Below are positions 32,361 to 40,920 of a stretch of 64,000 nucleotides of DNA, in pieces. A model generated the notes under the pieces. It did no database searches. It saw only the letters and a program-made list of their open reading frames with translations, and was not told the origin of the DNA. Source of the stretch: Micromonospora_H sonneratiae (GTDB taxonomy: Bacteria; Actinomycetota; Actinomycetes; Mycobacteriales; Micromonosporaceae); the NCBI RefSeq assembly GCF_042679305.1, contig NZ_JBHTMP010000002.1, positions 124,001 through 188,000 of the forward strand, read 5' to 3'. Within the stretch, counting starts at the first letter, position 1; each line of letters opens with the position of its first letter. The translations under genes and the position numbers were made by a program.

Positions 32361-34751
32361 CTAGATCGGGTACGTACGGGCGACCGCCACCATTTCCGAA
32401 CTGTGCGAGCCGACGATGCCGACGTCGGGCGGGCGCGGCCGGAAGCCCGGCAGGTCGGACAGTCCGTCACTGGCGTCCATCACCCGCAATCCGAGCTGTC
32501 CACCGGTCTGCCGTACCACCAGGGTGATCTCGATGCCCTCGGTCGGCGGGGCGTGGAACACCAGCCCGAAACCCCAGCGCTGCCCCTCCTGACCGGCCAG
32601 TGGCACCTCGCGACTGGCGACCGTGGCCCGCTCGACGGTGGCCGTGGCCGCGTCCACGTGCAGGGTGACCAGGCGTACCGCCCGCTGGGGACGCAGCCGT
32701 AGTTGCAGCGTACGTAGCCCGGCCGAGGTCGAGTCGGCGAGCTTCTCGATCGTCGGGGCCGGCAGGTTGGCCGACTGTGCCGCTCCGGTGCTCACCTGCC
32801 GGTCCGGGGCCAGGCCGAGCCCCGGGAAGTCGTCCCCGGCCGGGGCGGAGGTGTCGACGTACTGGGCGGTCCAGGGCTGCGGATCGGTTTCCCGGCTGAT
32901 CCACCGGGCCTGACCGGTACCGGCGTCCAGGGCGTACATGAGGTGGGTTGGCACGGGGTGGGCGGCGTCGAAGCGGTCGACGGCGAGTCCGGTGCCGGCG
33001 AACACCACCGCCGCCAGTGCCGTGGCCAGTGCCGGGACCGCTGCGTACCGCCGGGCGCGTACCGCCGGCATGGCCCGCTGCCCGCCGGCCTCTGGATGCA
33101 GCAGGTCGATCACCGGCAGCGCGGCCAGGCCGAGCAGCACCGTGACCAGGGCAGCCACGCCGCCCATCGCCATGCCCAGGGCGGGGAAGAGCAGCACCAC
33201 GGTCGGCAGCAGGATGAGTACGGCGACCGCCGCGCCCGCCGTACCGGCGACGACCGGCCACGGCCCGTTGGGCCGGGCCAGCAGCATCACGGCTCCGGCC
33301 ACCGCGCCGGCCAGCGCCGGCAGCGTCGTCAGGTACGCCCCACCGGGGGTCACCGCAGCGAAGACCACACCGAGTACGGCCAGCCAGCCGAGCCCGCCGA
33401 TGGCCAGCGCTGCCGGACCGGTACGGCGACGGGTCGACGCGTACCAGGCGAACAGGATCGCGGCGGCCAGTGCCACCACCGCCAGTCGATACCACTGTGG
33501 ACGGTACGGATCGAGTAGTTCGGCGTAGCCGGGCCGGATCGCGGTGATCGCGGACCACAGCCCCTGGGCGGCCAACGGCGCGGCGACCAGTGGCACCAGG
33601 CCCAGCCCGAATCCGGCGGCCAACCGGGGCCACGAGGTGCGGCCCCTACGCCGGGCCAGCCAACCGAGCGCGCCGACGGCGACGACCGCCAGCAGGGCCA
33701 GCGGCCAGGTCAGCCAGCCGGGGTAGCGGACCAACCCGCCCGGCACCGGGAAGTAGGTGGCATCGCTGCCGGCGGACACCTCCGCCAGGTCGATCCGACC
33801 GAACTCGCGGGCCAGGGCCAGCGCGTTGTCACCGTGGTGTTGCAGGGTCGACCGGTCGACGGCGGCCGGAGTGTCCAACGGGGTGTGGTAGAGCGCCCCG
33901 CCGTCGATGTAGGCGGAGTTGAGGCCGGTGAATCCGTGGTCGAGGAAAGCGGTGAAGTCAGTGTCGTTGGGCAGGAGTCGGTAGATTTCCACCGCGAAGG
34001 ACGTACCCACCGGATGTGGCGCAGCCCGGCCGAAGACATCCACCAGGCCGGCATTGCGGCGGGACGTCTCGAACATGATTACCGGGCCGCTGCTGCCCCG
34101 GGCCTCCAGGTTGAGCACCACGCCACCGTCGGCGGCCAGGGGGTGGCCGGCCGCGAACCCCTCCGCCCCGCACAGGCACGCCTCCTCGGCGTCGGTGAGC
34201 ACGAAGACGATGTCGTTGCGGGGTTGGGGGCCTGCCCGCAGTGCCCGCGCCACTTCGAGGATGGTCGAGGTGCCTACGCCGTCGTCGTTGCCACCCGGTC
34301 CGACCTGCACCGAGTCGTAGTGCGCGACCAGGAAGACCCGACCGGTGGGGTTGCTGCCCGGCAGTTTGGCCACCACGTTGCGTACCCGCGCCAGGGTTGC
34401 GCCACCGGCGGCACCGCTCAACTGTCCCGCCTCGTCGGCGACCGTGTCCTGGATCTCCGTCTCCAGTCCGAGGCCACGCAGCACACCCTCGATGTGGGCG
34501 CGGACCTGGTCGTTGGCCGGGCTGCCGGCGACATGGGTCCGTTCGGCGACGACCCGGACGTTGTCGTACGCCCGTTCCGCGCTGAACTCGCCGGCGGGCG
34601 CGTCCGTGCCGAGCGGGGCCGGGGTACGCAGGTCGAACAGTGCGGCGGCACCGACCGCGACCAGCGCGGCCAGGGCCGCAACGGCGGCCAGACCGCGGCG
34701 CGCGGGGCGGGCCAGCGCCCGGTCGGCTGGCGGCTGTAGGGGGGCGCCCAC
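32361..34751 (-). CDS. M28 family peptidase with multi-span membrane domain (ERMP1/Fxna-like architecture)
   Basis: 796 residues. One N-terminal helix (about 18-40) puts the peptidase domain (about 55-315) outside the cytoplasm. Zinc ligands: His and Asp of FLVAHYDSV, Asp of GGNDDGVG, Glu-Glu of LTDAEEACL, Asp/Glu in VVLNLEARG, and His of YHTPLDT. About eight or nine hydrophobic helices follow (about 345-615), then an extracytoplasmic beta-rich C-terminal domain (about 625-796). This order is that of eukaryotic ERMP1 and its bacterial counterparts, which are aminopeptidase-like. It is monocistronic, and natural substrates are unknown. Confidence 0.88.
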   Translation of the reverse strand: MGAPLQPPADRALARPARRGLAAVAALAALVAVGAAALFDLRTPAPLGTDAPAGEFSAERAYDNVRVVAERTHVAGSPANDQVRAHIEGVLRGLGLETEIQDTVADEAGQLSGAAGGATLARVRNVVAKLPGSNPTGRVFLVAHYDSVQVGPGGNDDGVGTSTILEVARALRAGPQPRNDIVFVLTDAEEACLCGAEGFAAGHPLAADGGVVLNLEARGSSGPVIMFETSRRNAGLVDVFGRAAPHPVGTSFAVEIYRLLPNDTDFTAFLDHGFTGLNSAYIDGGALYHTPLDTPAAVDRSTLQHHGDNALALAREFGRIDLAEVSAGSDATYFPVPGGLVRYPGWLTWPLALLAVVAVGALGWLARRRGRTSWPRLAAGFGLGLVPLVAAPLAAQGLWSAITAIRPGYAELLDPYRPQWYRLAVVALAAAILFAWYASTRRRTGPAALAIGGLGWLAVLGVVFAAVTPGGAYLTTLPALAGAVAGAVMLLARPNGPWPVVAGTAGAAVAVLILLPTVVLLFPALGMAMGGVAALVTVLLGLAALPVIDLLHPEAGGQRAMPAVRARRYAAVPALATALAAVVFAGTGLAVDRFDAAHPVPTHLMYALDAGTGQARWISRETDPQPWTAQYVDTSAPAGDDFPGLGLAPDRQVSTGAAQSANLPAPTIEKLADSTSAGLRTLQLRLRPQRAVRLVTLHVDAATATVERATVASREVPLAGQEGQRWGFGLVFHAPPTEGIEITLVVRQTGGQLGLRVMDASDGLSDLPGFRPRPPDVGIVGSHSSEMVAVARTYPI

Positions 34752-34845
34752 GGTGCCTCCTGGGGGTGTCGGGGGTCACTATCCTGCCCAATGCGCGGGC
34801 GCGGTGGATTACCGCATGCGCGGTGGGTCGAATAGCGTGGAGCGT

Positions 34846-35235
34846 ATGGCATCAGTACACGTGCCGGACCCGGTCGATGTCCTGCGGGACTTCTTCGAGC
34901 GGGTCTCGCCGTACGATCCCGATCCCGATGCCGCCCCGGTAGGGACGGTCGAGGTACGCAGCGGCTTCGACTCCGGGGCGTTTCCGCTCACATCGCACCT
35001 GGCCCGGGCGTTGGGCGAGGCACTGGCCGGCTACCGTGATCCGACGGACCGGGGTAGCTGTGCGGGCTGCGGTGGCCGACGATTGGACGAGAACCTGCAC
35101 TGCCAGGACTGCGGTCGACTACACGGAGTGCTCGGCGCGGTGATGGCCGACCACGCGGAGCGGATCCGCCGGCAGAGCCAGCAGGCATCGTCGTCCCCGG
35201 CGGGCCGGGGCACGACGGAAGTTCCGGCTGGATGA
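34846..35235 (+). CDS. Hypothetical protein with a C-terminal zinc ribbon
   Basis: 129 residues from the ATG at 34846. An acidic, Asp/Pro-rich N-terminus (DPDPDAAPVGTVEV) and a short helical middle precede two Cys pairs, CAGC and CQDC (about residues 68-71 and 83-86), in the 11-residue spacing of a small zinc ribbon. A basic Gln/Ser-rich tail ends the protein. The ribbon suggests nucleic-acid or protein binding. I do not recognise a family. It precedes the signalling operon by 114 nt. Confidence 0.65.
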   Translation: MASVHVPDPVDVLRDFFERVSPYDPDPDAAPVGTVEVRSGFDSGAFPLTSHLARALGEALAGYRDPTDRGSCAGCGGRRLDENLHCQDCGRLHGVLGAVMADHAERIRRQSQQASSSPAGRGTTEVPAG

Positions 35236-35349
35236 CACCCCGGGTGTCGGCGTGTCCGCCGTCGGCCGTTTTGTGCAGTCACATCCAGTGAGGCAGGATC
35301 AGCGGATTCACGACAAGCGGTTCGATATCGGCGGGAGCGAGGTGGCGAC

Positions 35350-36576
35350 GTGACCGGCTCCTCTATCGCACCACGAACGGTCCTCCCGTACGGCGGTCCG
35401 GGAGGCGGGACACCGCTGTCCCGGGGTGAGCGGCTACGGGTCCTGCTCGTCGAGGACGACGAGGGGGACGCCTTCCTGGTCGGAGAGTTGCTGGCCGAGG
35501 TGGACGCGGCGATCGACCTGGTCGTCGCCACCAGCCTGAACCAGGCCCGGCAGCGGATCGCCGGTGTCGACTGTGTGCTGCTCGACCTCGGGTTGCCCGA
35601 CGCGGAAGGACTCGACGGCCTGCGCCAGGTGCTCGGCATGTCCAGCCGGGCGGCGGTGTGCGTGCTCACCGGGCGTAAGGACGAGCACCTCGGCATCGAG
35701 GCGGTGGCCGAGGGGGCGCAGGACTACCTGGTGAAGGGCCAGGTCGACGGGGTGCTGCTGGCCCGGGCGCTGCGGTACGCCGTCGAGCGTAAGCGGGCCG
35801 ACGAGAATGCCCGCCGGCTACGCGAGGTCGAGTTGCGCCAGGCGGAATCCGCCCGACTGGAACGTGGCCTGCTGCCCCAACCACTGATGGACACCGACCA
35901 GGTGGCGGTGCACACCTTCTACCGGCCGGGTCGGCATGCGGCACTGATCGGCGGGGACTTCTTCGACGTGGTGCAGACCACCCCGGACCGCGTCGACCTG
36001 ATCGTCGGCGACGTGTGTGGGCACGGCGTCGACGAGGCGGCGCTCGGCGTCGAACTGCGGGTCGCCTGGCGGGCGCTGATGCTGGCCCGGGTCGCCGACG
36101 ACGAGGTGTTGCCCGCGGTCGAGCAGGTGCTGACGAGTGAGCGTTCGGCACCCGAGATCTTCGCGACCGTGGCCGCCGTACGGTTGGATCTGGCGGCCAA
36201 CCGGGCGACCGTACGGCTGGCCGGGCACCCGCCACCCCTGCTGCTCACCGAGGGAAAGGTGGCTCCTGTGCCGGCCCCGACCGGGCTGTTGCTCGGGGTG
36301 CAGCCCCGTCGCCCGGTCGCCTACGAGATGGAATTCGAGACGGAGGACTGGTCCCTGTTGCTCTATACCGACGGCCTCATCGAAGGACGGGTCGGCAGCG
36401 GAAGTGATCGACTCGATGTGCCCGGGCTGTGCGGTCTGCTCGGTGCCGGGGACGCCGGCGATGTGCCGTTGCGGGCCCTGCCGGGCTGGCTCGTCGGCCG
36501 GGCCGAGGAACTCAACGGCGGACCGCTGGCCGACGACGTGGCGATGCTGCTGGTCAGTCGGGGAGGGGGCCGGTGA
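35350..36576 (+). CDS. Response-regulator-coupled SpoIIE/PP2C serine phosphatase
   Basis: 408 residues, GTG start. REC domain (about 28-150): acidic pair in VEDDEGD, phospho-acceptor D79 in VLLDLGLPDAEG, Lys of DYLVKGQ. A coiled linker (145-175) leads to a SpoIIE-type phosphatase (about 190-408): GGDFFDVV, VGDVCGHGVDEAAL, LAGHPPPLLL, LLYTDGLIE and DDVAMLLV, with all metal-binding Asp present. Phosphorylation of REC should switch phosphatase activity towards an anti-sigma-factor antagonist, as in RsbU-like systems. The neighbouring kinase gene, whose GTG overlaps this stop, is the likely phosphodonor. Confidence 0.93.
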   Translation: MTGSSIAPRTVLPYGGPGGGTPLSRGERLRVLLVEDDEGDAFLVGELLAEVDAAIDLVVATSLNQARQRIAGVDCVLLDLGLPDAEGLDGLRQVLGMSSRAAVCVLTGRKDEHLGIEAVAEGAQDYLVKGQVDGVLLARALRYAVERKRADENARRLREVELRQAESARLERGLLPQPLMDTDQVAVHTFYRPGRHAALIGGDFFDVVQTTPDRVDLIVGDVCGHGVDEAALGVELRVAWRALMLARVADDEVLPAVEQVLTSERSAPEIFATVAAVRLDLAANRATVRLAGHPPPLLLTEGKVAPVPAPTGLLLGVQPRRPVAYEMEFETEDWSLLLYTDGLIEGRVGSGSDRLDVPGLCGLLGAGDAGDVPLRALPGWLVGRAEELNGGPLADDVAMLLVSRGGGR

Positions 36577-38360
36577 CGCGGCGGTTGCGGTTGTTGACGA
36601 CCTGGGCCACCTGGACCCTGCATCGGCGGGTGACCGCGCTCTGCGTCGTCGTCGGACTGGTACTGACCGGTCTGGCGGCCGGAGGGGCCGGGGTGGCCGC
36701 CAAGAACCGGGACCATCTCGACATCCTGCTCAACAAGACCGGTCCGCTGCGGATCGAGGTGCAGGGGCTGCTCAACGCCCTGGTCGATCAGCAGACCGGG
36801 GTACGCGGGTACGCGGTGAGCGGGGTCCAGGCGGACCTCGCGTCGTACCGCAGCGGTGTCGAACAGGAACAGAACCTGATCGCGTCGATGGATGCCCTGC
36901 TCGACGGCCATCCGAACATCCGGCGTCAGCTGCACGTCGTACGGGACCAGGCACAGCGGTGGCGGGCCAGTGTCGCGGTCCCGGCCATCGAGGCGACCGG
37001 GACCAGCGGCCCGGAGGCGGGTCAGGCACTGCTCACCGGGCAACGGAGCCTGCTCTTCGACCAGCTGCGTCAGTCGGTGGACCGGCTGAGTGAACAGATC
37101 CTCCAGCTACGCAACCAGGTCGCCGACGACGCCCGGCAGACCGGCAACGCGCTGGTCGTGATGCTGGTCATTGCCGCGGTGGTCGTGCTGCTGGCCGGGA
37201 CCGCCCTGCTGACGTCGCTGAACCGCCTGGTCATCGGCCCGGTGACCGGCCTGGCGGAGCAGGTCCGTGCGGTCGCCCGGGGCGACTACGAGCGCAGCAT
37301 CGAGGTGTCCGGGCCGCCGGAGCTGGCCCGGCTGGCCCGGGACATCGAGGCGATGCGCCGGAAGATCTCCGCGGACCTGGCCGAGGTACGCGAGGCGCGT
37401 ACCCGGATCGAGTGGGTCAACAGCCAGTTGGAGAAACAGGCCGAGGAGCTGGTCCGGTCCAACCGCGACCTCGAACAGTTCGCCTACGTGGCCTCCCACG
37501 ACCTCCAGGAGCCGTTGCGCAAGGTGGCCAGCTTCTGCCAGTTGCTGCAACGCCGCTACGCGGGTCAACTCGACGAGCGGGCCGACCAGTACATCGCGTT
37601 CGCGGTGGATGGTGCCCAGCGGATGCAGCGGCTGATCAACGATCTGCTGGCCTTCTCCCGGATCGGCCGACTGACCAGCGGGTTCACCGACGTGGACCTG
37701 AACCGTCTGATGGAGGAGGTGGCCTCGCTCACCGAGGCGGCGCAGGAACGGGCGGACGGCGAGCTGACCTGGTCGGAGCTGCCGGTCGTCCGGGGCGAGG
37801 AGGCACTGCTGACCAATCTGCTGGTCAACCTGGTGAGCAACTCGTTGAAGTTCCGCCGTCCGGACGTACCGGCGAAGGTGCACGTCTCAGCCCGCCGGTT
37901 GGACGGCGAGTGGGAGATCACCTGCCAGGACAACGGCATCGGTATCGAGCCGGAGTTCGTCGACAAGATTTTCGTGATCTTCCAGCGGCTGCATCCGAAG
38001 GATGCCTACCCGGGTACCGGCATCGGCCTGGCGATCGCCAAGAAGATCGTCGAGTACCACGACGGCCGGATCTGGGCCGCCCCGATCGACGGGGAGGGTA
38101 CGGCGGTCAAGTTCACCCTGCCGACGGCCGAGGCACTGGCTGACCAGCCCGCGCCACCCGAATTGACGGAGTTGGCGGAGCTGCCCGAGCCGGCTGGGTC
38201 GACCGACCGGCCCGAGACCGCCGAGCCGACCGACCGGCCCGAGACCGCCGAGCCGACCGACCGGCCCGAGACCGCCGAGTCGGCCGCCCGGACCGACCCC
38301 GGCGGGTCGGCCGAGCCGGGGGAGGCGGACGATACGGACAGGAAAGAGACCCCAACATGA
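36573..38360 (+). CDS. CHASE3-HAMP sensor histidine kinase
   Basis: 595 residues from the GTG at 36573, overlapping the phosphatase stop by 4 nt. TM1 (about 20-42), an extracytoplasmic CHASE3 domain (about 45-185, including the LVDQQTGVRGY motif), TM2 (about 193-214), HAMP (about 215-268), a coiled segment, HisKA with H309 in ASHDLQEPLRK, and HATPase_c with N-box LVSNSLKF, DNGIGIEPEF (G1) and GTGIGLAIAKK (G2). The C-terminal tail (about 535-595) is a low-complexity Glu/Thr/Pro stretch holding three TDRPETAEP repeats. The organisation resembles phytochrome-like or CikA-type kinases paired with Rcp1-like regulators, and such a regulator follows. Confidence 0.93.
   Translation: MTRRLRLLTTWATWTLHRRVTALCVVVGLVLTGLAAGGAGVAAKNRDHLDILLNKTGPLRIEVQGLLNALVDQQTGVRGYAVSGVQADLASYRSGVEQEQNLIASMDALLDGHPNIRRQLHVVRDQAQRWRASVAVPAIEATGTSGPEAGQALLTGQRSLLFDQLRQSVDRLSEQILQLRNQVADDARQTGNALVVMLVIAAVVVLLAGTALLTSLNRLVIGPVTGLAEQVRAVARGDYERSIEVSGPPELARLARDIEAMRRKISADLAEVREARTRIEWVNSQLEKQAEELVRSNRDLEQFAYVASHDLQEPLRKVASFCQLLQRRYAGQLDERADQYIAFAVDGAQRMQRLINDLLAFSRIGRLTSGFTDVDLNRLMEEVASLTEAAQERADGELTWSELPVVRGEEALLTNLLVNLVSNSLKFRRPDVPAKVHVSARRLDGEWEITCQDNGIGIEPEFVDKIFVIFQRLHPKDAYPGTGIGLAIAKKIVEYHDGRIWAAPIDGEGTAVKFTLPTAEALADQPAPPELTELAELPEPAGSTDRPETAEPTDRPETAEPTDRPETAESAARTDPGGSAEPGEADDTDRKETPT
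38202..38282 (+). repeat. 27-bp tandem repeat, three copies, in the kinase tail
   Basis: Three 27-bp units (38202-38228, 38229-38255, 38256-38282; the last with one change) encode TDRPETAEP repeats. The frame is preserved because the unit is nine codons, so copy-number change would lengthen or shorten the tail without breaking the kinase. Confidence 0.9.
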
Positions 38361-38382
38361 CCCAGCGGGATGAGGCGACACC

Positions 38383-38835
38383 ATGACAGCCCCACCGGAC
38401 GGCAAGAGCCCCATCGAGGTGCTGCTCGTCGAGGACGACCCGGGCGATGTGCTCATGACGCAGGAGGCGTTCGAGGAGCACAAGCTGCGTAACCGGCTGA
38501 CGGTGGTGTCCGACGGCGCGGAGGCGCTGGCCTACCTTCGGCGCGAGGGCGAGTACGCCGACGCCGTACTGCCGGATCTGATTTTGCTCGACCTGAACCT
38601 GCCCCGGCGGGATGGTCGGGAGGTGCTGGCCGAGATCAAGAAGGACGATCAGCTCTGCCGGATTCCGGTGGTGGTGCTGACCACCTCGCAGGCTGACGAG
38701 GACATTCTGCGTAGCTACCAGTTGCATGCCAACGCTTACGTCACCAAGCCGGTCGACTTCGAACGCTTCATCGCTGTCGTGCGCCAGATCGATGAGTTCT
38801 TCGTGAGCGTGGTGAAGTTGCCGCCGCGTGGCTGA
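38383..38835 (+). CDS. Single-domain response regulator (Rcp1-like)
   Basis: 150 residues, ATG at 38383, 22 nt after the kinase stop. REC only: acidic patch LLVEDDPGD (14-22), phospho-acceptor D70 in LILLDLNLPRRDG, Thr in VVLTTS and Lys in AYVTKPVDF. Single-domain regulators of this type relay phosphate or bind partner proteins; here the likely partner is the CHASE3 kinase. It has no DNA-binding output. The stop overlaps the next start by 8 nt. Confidence 0.92.
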   Translation: MTAPPDGKSPIEVLLVEDDPGDVLMTQEAFEEHKLRNRLTVVSDGAEALAYLRREGEYADAVLPDLILLDLNLPRRDGREVLAEIKKDDQLCRIPVVVLTTSQADEDILRSYQLHANAYVTKPVDFERFIAVVRQIDEFFVSVVKLPPRG

Positions 38836-39667
38836 CAGCATGCTCGACGAGGTTGGGGCGCTGCTGCGGGAGGCTGCGGCGACCGCGATCCTGCCCCGGT
38901 TCGGCCGGCTCGGCGGCTCCGACGTCGAGGAGAAGACCCCGGGCGAACTGGTGACGGTAGCCGACCGGGAGGCTGAGCAGATCATCAGCGCTGGGCTGCG
39001 GCGGCTGTTGCCCGGGTCCGTCGTGGTCGGTGAGGAGGCGGTGGCCGCCGACGCCGACGTGCTGACCCGCCTGCACGGTACGGCACCGGTGTGGCTGGTC
39101 GATCCGCTCGACGGTACGGCCAACTTCGCGGCTGGCCGTCGGCCGTTCGCGGTGATGGTGGCGCTGCTGCGGGACGGGGTCACCGAGGCGAGTTGGATCC
39201 TCGACCCGGTGGCGGACCGACTGGTGGTCGCGCGGGCGGGCGTCGGTGCGTACGTCGACGGGGTGCGGGTGCGGACGACGGACCCGGCGCCGCCCCGGGC
39301 GGACCTGCGAGGTGCGGTGCTGACCCGGTTCCTGCCGACGTCGTTGCAGGTCCGGGTCACGGCCGGTGCGGGTGGCCTCGGTGAACTGCTGCCCGGACAC
39401 CACTGCGCAGGTCAGGAATATCCGGACATTGTGCTGGGTGTCCAGCACTTCGCCATCTTCTGGCGCACCCTGCCCTGGGATCACGCTCCGGGCGCGTTGT
39501 TGGTACGGGAGGCCGGTGGAGTGGTCCGCCGGTTGGACGGTGGCGAGTACGACCCGACCGACGAACAGTCCGGCCTGCTGGCTGCCGCGAATGAGCAAGT
39601 TTGGTCCGATGTGTACGAAGCGTTGCTGGCCGGTTCGGTCGACCCGGTAGATCCAGAAGTGTCGTGA
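38828..39667 (+). CDS. Inositol-monophosphatase family protein
   Basis: 279 residues, GTG start overlapping the response-regulator gene by 8 nt. Metal-site motifs: GELVTVADREAE, VVGEEA, WLVDPLDGTANFAAG (the DPxDGT motif) and WDHAPGALLVREAGG (WDxAxG). The fold hydrolyses small phosphomonoesters: inositol-1-phosphate, histidinol phosphate or fructose-1,6-bisphosphate. The motif set fits the actinobacterial SuhB/HisN group; the exact substrate is not resolved. Its coupling to a signalling operon is unusual, though possibly only transcriptional. Confidence 0.88.
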   Translation: MADSMLDEVGALLREAAATAILPRFGRLGGSDVEEKTPGELVTVADREAEQIISAGLRRLLPGSVVVGEEAVAADADVLTRLHGTAPVWLVDPLDGTANFAAGRRPFAVMVALLRDGVTEASWILDPVADRLVVARAGVGAYVDGVRVRTTDPAPPRADLRGAVLTRFLPTSLQVRVTAGAGGLGELLPGHHCAGQEYPDIVLGVQHFAIFWRTLPWDHAPGALLVREAGGVVRRLDGGEYDPTDEQSGLLAAANEQVWSDVYEALLAGSVDPVDPEVS

Positions 39668-39744
39668 CGACAGGGCAGAAGTGCCGAAGCCACCGGGGGC
39701 GTACGGCGGTCCGTCGACCCGCTGACGTTCCGGTAGGCTGACGC

Positions 39745-39850
39745 GCGGTCTCCGCCAGACGGCGTCCAATCGGGTGCCGGCGGCGGCTTCCGCCGACCCG
39801 GTCAGCAGACCGCAGTAGGGGTGGGCGGCCGACGGAAGGAAACCCTCTTC
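39745..39850 (+). promoter_or_regulatory. Structured 5' leader, candidate riboswitch
   Basis: A closing helix GCGGTCT (39745-39751) with AGACCGC (39807-39813) encloses two hairpins: CGCC/GGCG with a 4-nt loop, and CGGGT...CGGCG/CGCCG...ACCCG. This makes a three-way junction. Downstream, AGGGGT (about 39817) can pair with ACCCT (about 39841) and could mask the GGAAGGA ribosome site. A TAGGCT -10-like hexamer lies just upstream (about 39734). In actinobacteria, cell-wall hydrolase genes are often led by c-di-AMP (ydaO) riboswitches, and the gene downstream belongs to that type. I cannot confirm the class by eye. Confidence 0.4.
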
Positions 39851-40885
39851 GTGCCCAAGACGGCAGTCAACCGGCATCGCAAGTCGTGGCTGATCGTGGC
39901 GCTGCTGGCCGCGATGCTGTTCTCCCTGGGCGCCCCGGCGACACCGGCCGTGGCCGCCGTACCCAACCCGTCGCCCGGCGACGAAGGGGGCACCAAGAAG
40001 CTGCGCGACGCGCTCGAAGCAGCCTCCAAGGGATACATCGAGGCCAAGGACAAACTGGAGAACTCGCAGAAGCAGCAGGCTGCGTTGACTGAGGCGCTGA
40101 AGCGGATCGAGGCCAACCTGGCGAGCCTCACCGTAGAGGTGGGCGAGGTGGCCGAGCAGTCGTACCGGATGGGACGGCTGACTCCGACGATGCTGCTGCT
40201 CAACAGCGCCTCACCCGACGAGTTCCTGGAGCGGGCCGCGACGCTGGACCTGATGGCGCAGCGGGGCGACCGGAAGCTGCGGGCGCTCATCGAAGCACAG
40301 GACCAGTCGGCGCGGGCCAAGGCTGCCATCGACGCCGAGGTGGCCGCACAGGCCAAGCTCGTGGCCATCATCGCCAAGCAGAAGAAGGACGCCGAACGGG
40401 CCCTGGCCTCCGTCGGCGGAGGGAGCAGCGGCGGATACATCAACGCCAACTCGCCGCTGGCCAAACCCGCCCCCCGTAACTCCGACGGCTCCTGGCCGAA
40501 GGAGTCGTGCACGATCAACGACCCGACCACGAGCGGCTGCATCACCCCGCGCACCCTGCACGCCATGAACCAGGCCAAGGCCGCCGGATTCACCTGGTAC
40601 GTCTCCTGCTATCGCAGCGGTGGCGGCGGTGAGCACCCGAAGGGCCGGGCCTGTGACTTCGCGTCCGCCAAGAGCGGCTTCAAGAACTCGTCGGCGACCG
40701 GAGCCGAGCGTACGTACGGCAACAACCTGGCCGCCTACTACGTCAAGAACGCCAGTCGGCTCGGTGTGCTCTACGTGATCTGGTACCGGCAGATCTGGAT
40801 GCCCAGCACCGGCTGGCGGGCCTACAACGGCAACGGCACCCCGGCCGGCGACCACACGAACCACGTTCACCTCTCGATGATTTGA
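39851..40885 (+). CDS. Secreted coiled-coil protein with M15-like metallopeptidase-type C-terminal domain
   Basis: 344 residues from the GTG at 39851, with GGAAGGA about 12 nt upstream. Signal peptide to about residue 36. The N-terminal half (about 48-190) is a long coiled coil rich in Ala/Glu/Lys. The C-terminal domain (about 205-344) has GEHPKGRACDFA (H262, D269) and DHTNHVHLSM (H338, H340), the His-x6-Asp...His-x-His pattern of VanY/M15-type zinc peptidases, plus four Cys that may form disulfides. The architecture parallels RipA-type envelope hydrolases but with a different catalytic module. It follows a structured leader, suggesting RNA-level control. Confidence 0.75.
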   Translation: MPKTAVNRHRKSWLIVALLAAMLFSLGAPATPAVAAVPNPSPGDEGGTKKLRDALEAASKGYIEAKDKLENSQKQQAALTEALKRIEANLASLTVEVGEVAEQSYRMGRLTPTMLLLNSASPDEFLERAATLDLMAQRGDRKLRALIEAQDQSARAKAAIDAEVAAQAKLVAIIAKQKKDAERALASVGGGSSGGYINANSPLAKPAPRNSDGSWPKESCTINDPTTSGCITPRTLHAMNQAKAAGFTWYVSCYRSGGGGEHPKGRACDFASAKSGFKNSSATGAERTYGNNLAAYYVKNASRLGVLYVIWYRQIWMPSTGWRAYNGNGTPAGDHTNHVHLSMI

Positions 40886-40920
40886 CCTGCGGGCCGGTGG
40901 CGCTGCGTACCATCGCTGCG

